From Sutterella faecalis (GTDB lineage Bacteria > Pseudomonadota > Gammaproteobacteria > Burkholderiales > Burkholderiaceae_F), in assembly GCF_006337085.1 (NCBI RefSeq), contig NZ_CP040882.1, positions 1,364,001 to 1,428,000 of the forward strand: a stretch of DNA of 64,000 nucleotides. The letters are read 5' to 3'. A program made the translations under genes and the position numbers. Below are positions 60,513 through 64,000 of the stretch, piece by piece (position 1 is the stretch's first letter; every line of letters begins with the position of its first letter). Under the pieces are notes generated by a model. The model was not told where the DNA came from and did no database searches. It was given only the letters and a program-made list of their open reading frames with translations.

Positions 60513-61529
60513 TCAGTAGGAAAATCGGCTGCGGCCGTCAAGAATCTCCTGAGCGAGACCGCGGAAATCGAGGCTGTTGATGCGCTCGAGCTCGGCAATG
60601 CGCTCTGCCGGGAAGGCGTCAAGCCCCGTCTTCGCGCCGCAGATGGCAGCGGCCATCGAGCCGATCGTGTCGGTATCGCCACCCATATTGGCGGCAAGCA
60701 CTGCCGCACGCCAGGGATCCCGGCACCAGAGCGCAATGCAGATGGCTGCCGTGACGGATTCGCTCGTCATCGTGCCCGTGCCGATCACGTCGTAAATGAA
60801 GCGGCTCGCCGCTTCATCGTCGACTTCATTGCGCTTCGGAAGCATCACGCGCTCGAAGACCTCAAGGCGGGAAAGAATATTGGCGGCCCAGGTGGGTTCG
60901 CCGAGCCTCATCGCGATCGGGTGAATCGCCTTCATGTCGGCGCTGATTTCGTCCCAGGTTCTGCCGGCAATTCCGCTCGCCACGGCCTGAGCGACCATGG
61001 CGGCGCCGGAAATGGCCACGTCGGTCGAGTGCGTGACGGAGCTCACGCCCGCCACCGTGCGGGCAAGAAGATCATGCTCAGAAAAATCGATGAGGCAGCC
61101 CACGGGGGCAATCCTCATGGCGGCGCCGTTCGTAAGCGAAAGCTTCGTGACGGGCTTCGGATCCTCCCCCTTGCTCCAGGCAAGGAGCGATGCTTTGGAA
61201 GAAGGCCCGAGCAGATTGATTTCGAACCCGTTCATCGAACGAACCCAGTCGAGCAGGTCGTCAGCGAGAACCTTCGCCTCGGGCACGGTCCCAGCCTTGA
61301 GAAGAGCCTTCAGAATCACGAAGGCCTGAGCGGAATCGTCCGTATAGTGGCCGGCCTTAAAGTAGCAGGCGACGATGTTGTCTTCAGGGCCGTCGATAAA
61401 GCGGTCGATGTGTCCGAAGCGAGCGCGCACCTTTTCGCGCGGCCAGAGTTCGCCCGGAACACCCAGGGCATCGCCGAGCACCATGCCGGCGAGAGCACCG
61501 GCAATATGATTGAGGGTTGCAGTCGTCAT
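60513..61529 (-). CDS. ADP-ribosylglycohydrolase family protein (DraG/ARH fold)
   Basis: A 338-residue all-alpha dinuclear-magnesium hydrolase. Motifs: AGMVLGDALGVPGE at about residues 14-27, HYTDDSAQA (metal-binding Asp pair, about 61-69) and ANMGGDTDTIGSMAAAICGA (third metal site). Family members cleave ADP-ribose from proteins or small molecules, or hydrolyse related N-glycosidic bonds. Being next to a PfkB kinase and a nucleobase/nucleoside permease, a role in nucleoside or ADP-ribosyl compound salvage is more likely than protein de-ADP-ribosylation. It corresponds to yegU in the E. coli yegTUV set. It is the first gene of the minus-strand group. Confidence 0.92.
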   Translation of the reverse strand: MTTATLNHIAGALAGMVLGDALGVPGELWPREKVRARFGHIDRFIDGPEDNIVACYFKAGHYTDDSAQAFVILKALLKAGTVPEAKVLADDLLDWVRSMNGFEINLLGPSSKASLLAWSKGEDPKPVTKLSLTNGAAMRIAPVGCLIDFSEHDLLARTVAGVSSVTHSTDVAISGAAMVAQAVASGIAGRTWDEISADMKAIHPIAMRLGEPTWAANILSRLEVFERVMLPKRNEVDDEAASRFIYDVIGTGTMTSESVTAAICIALWCRDPWRAAVLAANMGGDTDTIGSMAAAICGAKTGLDAFPAERIAELERINSLDFRGLAQEILDGRSRFSY

Positions 61530-61705
61530 TTTGTCTAGCCCGAAGGAAAATCGGTTGTTTTGCTGAGCGGAGCGGAGAATAGCAGAGGCCGATTTCTCCT
61601 TCCACTCCCCGTGCGCCTAAGCTCGCACGAATTTTTGGATTTCCGAATTTTCCCGGGTCAAGGCAGAATAGAAGCGTCTCCCGCTTCGCTTTATGCTCCT
61701 CCTAA

Positions 61706-62149
61706 ATGACTCAGATTCCGCTTATCTACCGCTACCGCATTGAACGCCGTCCCGAAGGCTATCGCTTCCGCTTTCCCGACCTGAGGGAAGCGGACTTTAC
61801 CGCCGAAACGGCGGAAGACGGCGTCCGGACGGCCCCGGATCAGCTTGCCCGGGCGCTCGTAAAGCGCATCCATGAGAAGAATCCCCCCCGGACGGAGCGG
61901 GCGCATAAGGGCGAAGGCATCGCGCAGATTCCGCCTTCACTGGCCGCGAAGCTTCTCTTCATTGCCCGGTCCGAGGAGGTCGGCATGTACCCGGCCGAAC
62001 TCGCGCGGCGCCTCAACATGAAGCCTCAGGAAGTGCACCGCATCTACCGGCTCGAGCACGCGACGAAAATCGATACCCTCAACATGGCGCTCAACGCCAT
62101 CGGTTCTCGGATCGCACTCTCGGTGGAGCCGCTCGAAAACGATTCCTGA
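61706..62149 (+). CDS. hicB: HicB-like antitoxin with C-terminal helix-turn-helix, orphan
   Basis: A 147-residue protein: an N-terminal degenerate RNase H-like HicB domain (RYRIERRPEGYRFRFPDL, then TAEDGVRTAPDQLARAL) and a C-terminal Xre-like helix-turn-helix (EEVGMYPAELARRLNMKPQE VHRIYRLEHATK, about residues 88-120). HicB proteins normally inhibit HicA mRNA interferases and repress their own operon. No HicA (about 60 residues with a double-stranded RNA-binding fold) is found on either side, so it may be an orphan or a regulator. The downstream palindrome and repeats could be its DNA targets. No strong Shine-Dalgarno. Confidence 0.75.
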   Translation: MTQIPLIYRYRIERRPEGYRFRFPDLREADFTAETAEDGVRTAPDQLARALVKRIHEKNPPRTERAHKGEGIAQIPPSLAAKLLFIARSEEVGMYPAELARRLNMKPQEVHRIYRLEHATKIDTLNMALNAIGSRIALSVEPLENDS

Positions 62150-62185
62150 AGCTCCTGCGGGAAAGTCTGCAGCGGTGTGTTTTAT

Positions 62186-62213
62186 CAATCATGCATACAT
62201 GTATGTATGATTG
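62186..62213. promoter_or_regulatory. 28-bp near-perfect palindrome after hicB
   Basis: CAATCAT-GCATACATGTATGT-ATGATTG is symmetric at 13 of 14 half-site positions around ACATGT. Its size and symmetry fit a dimeric repressor operator. It starts 36 bp after the hicB stop codon. Confidence 0.55.
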
Positions 62214-62272
62214 ATTCAGTTTAATTGCAGATTATTGTTTTTATTGGATTCATGTGTTTCCGAAGCGCATCC

Positions 62273-62359
62273 ATACCATCATTCATACCATCATTGATAC
62301 GATCATGATGGTATCGATACCATCATCCATACCATCATGTATGTATCAAATGATGGTAT
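62273..62359. repeat. Iteron-like array of ATACCATCAT decamers
   Basis: Four exact copies of ATACCATCAT (62273, 62285, 62317, 62329), one variant ATACGATCAT (62297) and two inverted copies ATGATGGTAT (62305, 62350). Several direct copies are spaced 12 bp apart. No spacers of CRISPR type are present; the pattern resembles iterons or a multi-site operator. Confidence 0.65.
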
Positions 62360-62423
62360 GAATGCAAATGTCCTGAGGAGATGAGAAGAGATATACCCGG
62401 ACCGCACTGATCCGGAAACGAAA

Positions 62424-62462
62424 AAAACGGCGAAGCGGAAATTCCACGCCTCGCCGTTTTTT
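62424..62462 (+). terminator. Rho-independent terminator at the IS110 remnant boundary
   Basis: AAACGGCGA pairs with TCGCCGTTT across a loop with further pairing, followed by six T. The IS110 remnant begins within the T-run, so the element inserted at the terminator's tail. Confidence 0.75.
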
Positions 62463-62616
62463 CCACGAAAGATAGGAAGCCCTCGGCGCGCGACCTTCCC
62501 TGCGGGCGTTCTCACAAGAACGTCCAGCATGGTATCTGCTGCTTCTCAGGCTGCTGAAGCTACGCTAACTGCTGACGACTGCGCCTAGGATCGCACCCGT
62601 TTTCGTCTCCACAACC
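62457..62616 (-). mobile_element. Remnant of the IS1111-like IS110 element, cut by IS66
   Basis: The 160 bp are identical in what I can compare to 49259-49418: the same subterminal repeat, the non-coding end and the last 17 codons of the transposase (VVETKTGAILGAVVSS). Homology stops exactly at the IS66 repeat (62617), showing that IS66 inserted into, or recombined within, a copy of this element. Confidence 0.92.
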
Positions 62617-64000
62617 GTATCTGGACTATGGGTATAAAAATCCCGCGTAAGCGGGATGCTTTTTATTCAGCGCCGGCAGCCGCCGAGGCCGGCGGCTTGA
62701 GGCATAGCTCAGAATAGCCTTCAGTCTGCCGACTGATGCTTCTTCCACTCCCAGGGGAGCCACGGCGTCAGGTCGAAGTCTTCGAGCAGCGCTTTCATGT
62801 CCCACTTCTGGATCTTCTTGTACGGGTCCTTGCCTTCCCGGTAGGCCTTCGTCCAGCCCTTTGCATAGGCATGCCGGAATGCGGCCGCGCTATATGCGTT
62901 CAGCCACTTTTCGAGGTCGATGTCGTTCAGCTTCGCCGTCTCCGCCATCGAGATGCAGGTTGCCACTGCATCCGCCCCTTCCACGGTCTGCATAAAGTTC
63001 TGGTTCTTGCGCAGAATCGCAACCGGCCGGATGGCCCGCTCCACCGTGTTCGTTTCGAGGGGGATGCGGCCGTCCTTCAAAAACTGCTTCAGGCTTTCAC
63101 GCCGGTTCATCCAGTAGACGACGGCTTCGGCCATCCGCGAATTAAATTTCTTCGAGAATTTTCCGTTTTTCTCCAGCGCCAGCTTTTCTGCCAGACCTGC
63201 GTAAAGCTTGTCCACGGCATCAAGCACCGGCTTTGAGTAAGTTTCGCGATGCTTCTGAATGCGTGCCTCATGCTCTTCGGCGGTCTCGTCCTCAAGGCGT
63301 TCTGCAACTTCCTTTTCGTACTGGAAAATAAGCTGAATGCCGCTCAGGATGGAGAGCATCTGTGCTTCCGGAGCCGCATCAAGCGCGCGCTTCCCGATCC
63401 GCTCGGCGCGTTCTTCCGGCGTGAGCTTCTCGAGTTCCGAGAGGTACTGCTTGCACGTAACGGCTTCATAGGCTTCACGACGGGCATGCACGAGACAACT
63501 CTGCCTGAGCACTCCCTTGAGTACCGTTTCCGCCAGAGCATCGTATCCGGCATAGCCGTCGACGACGATGGCATCCATCCGGCCCTTCAGCGACTCAAGG
63601 CGCTTGCCGATATCCTCGGCTCTTCTGGAGCCGAGCGTGGAAAACCAGATGAAGGGCGTCGGACTGTCCGTTTGGGTTCCCACGGTAAAGACGTAGGTCT
63701 GCGAGCTTGTCTTCGTCTTGTCCGCGTAAGCGCCGCGGCCTTCGCTTTCCAGAATGTCGTATCGGGTTTCATCGGCCAGAAACACGCGGTCGCCGCAGTT
63801 TCCGACGATGTGCTCCATCAGCGGCCTGAGGTAGATATCCGCCCAGGCGTAGAGATTCTCAAAGAGCGTGTTCGAGCCGAGCTTCAGGCGGCTGAACATC
63901 ATGTTCTCAAGCCGGTTGATCGGCAGGCCGTTGTTGAGCAGCTTCACGGCTTCGGCAAGGCAGTTCATGGAGACGGTGCGCTCCGGCTTCACGGGAAACT
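62617..64000 (-). mobile_element. IS66 element, second copy, runs off the window
   Basis: This begins with GTATCTGGACTATGGG like the copy at 19861 and stays in register to the window end; one base differs near 62686 (G in copy one, A here). Only the tnpC part is visible. Confidence 0.93.
62721..64000 (-). CDS. tnpC: IS66 transposase TnpC, C-terminal part (5' end outside window)
   Basis: The visible part covers roughly the last 425 residues of TnpC, from the segment after the zinc-binding region (MKPERTVSMNCLAEAVKLLN) through the DDE residues (LADETRYDI, IVVDGYAGYD, PLETNTVERAIRPVA) to the same C-terminus LPWEWKKHQSAD. The sequence appears identical to the first copy at 19965-22238, so both copies derive from recent transposition or recombination. 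The start codon lies beyond base 64000; an internal ATG at 63992 is not the start. Confidence 0.92.
   Translation of the reverse strand, partial: FPVKPERTVSMNCLAEAVKLLNNGLPINRLENMMFSRLKLGSNTLFENLYAWADIYLRPLMEHIVGNCGDRVFLADETRYDILESEGRGAYADKTKTSSQTYVFTVGTQTDSPTPFIWFSTLGSRRAEDIGKRLESLKGRMDAIVVDGYAGYDALAETVLKGVLRQSCLVHARREAYEAVTCKQYLSELEKLTPEERAERIGKRALDAAPEAQMLSILSGIQLIFQYEKEVAERLEDETAEEHEARIQKHRETYSKPVLDAVDKLYAGLAEKLALEKNGKFSKKFNSRMAEAVVYWMNRRESLKQFLKDGRIPLETNTVERAIRPVAILRKNQNFMQTVEGADAVATCISMAETAKLNDIDLEKWLNAYSAAAFRHAYAKGWTKAYREGKDPYKKIQKWDMKALLEDFDLTPWLPWEWKKHQSAD

Noticed and set aside
62273..62359. Possible CRISPR array
   Set aside because: Units are only 10 bp, occur in both orientations and lack unique spacers; no cas genes are nearby.

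Overview
The window looks like the chromosome of a betaproteobacterium of the order Burkholderiales, most likely a gut-associated Sutterellaceae (Sutterella or Parasutterella type). This is inferred from gene order (thrC-moeA; tRNA-Leu, rnr, rlmB, rpsF, priB, rpsR, rplI, dnaB), a betaproteobacterial 16-strand-type porin, a secreted haem-less fumarate-reductase-like flavoprotein and generally high-GC coding. No rRNA, CRISPR array or prophage module is visible.

Layout. 1-2994 (minus): a thrC-like gene, mobB and the 5' two thirds of moeA, translationally linked. 3396-4895: an exported FAD protein. 5.1-8.8 kb: an IS110-family transposase gene broken by an amber codon, then an IS1634-like element with a small overlapping second gene. 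9.0-11.5 kb: a periplasmic cupin, an exported esterase behind a Fur-box-like site, and a Crp/Fnr-type regulator. 12.2-16.8 kb: a 1537-residue autotransporter whose leader carries a 12-base homopolymer C tract and an attenuator-like hairpin. 17.0-27.4 kb: a surface-glycosylation patch (GT-C membrane protein, truncated GT2, GT4 glycosyltransferase) broken up by an IS66 element and by two inverted copies (one partial) of an IS4-superfamily element. 27.4-31.3 kb: M20 amidohydrolase, peptide-type ABC binding protein and a Tat-type metallophosphoesterase.

31.7-49.2 kb is mostly housekeeping: PIN-PhoH ATPase, parvulin PPIase, recC-recB-recD, a porin, DUF456 protein, dnaB, rplI, rpsR, priB and rpsF. 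An IS110/IS1111-like element separates rpsF from rlmB-rnr and tRNA-Leu(CAG). 55.1-57.8 kb is an 890-residue protein I cannot place in any family. 58.0-61.5 kb is a nucleoside-salvage-like set (NCS1 permease, PfkB sugar kinase, ADP-ribosylglycohydrolase) resembling the E. coli yegTUV logic with a different transporter. 61.7-62.4 kb holds an orphan HicB-like antitoxin, a 28-bp palindrome and an iteron-like array. The window ends in a remnant of the same IS110 element, interrupted by a second IS66 copy that runs off the edge.

Most notable points: the thrC-like protein has Asp where threonine synthases carry the PLP-binding Lys; the autotransporter has a probable phase-variation tract; the IS copies have hybrid flanks that record rearrangement; and the 62.2-62.4 kb repeat array and the 890-residue protein are unexplained.
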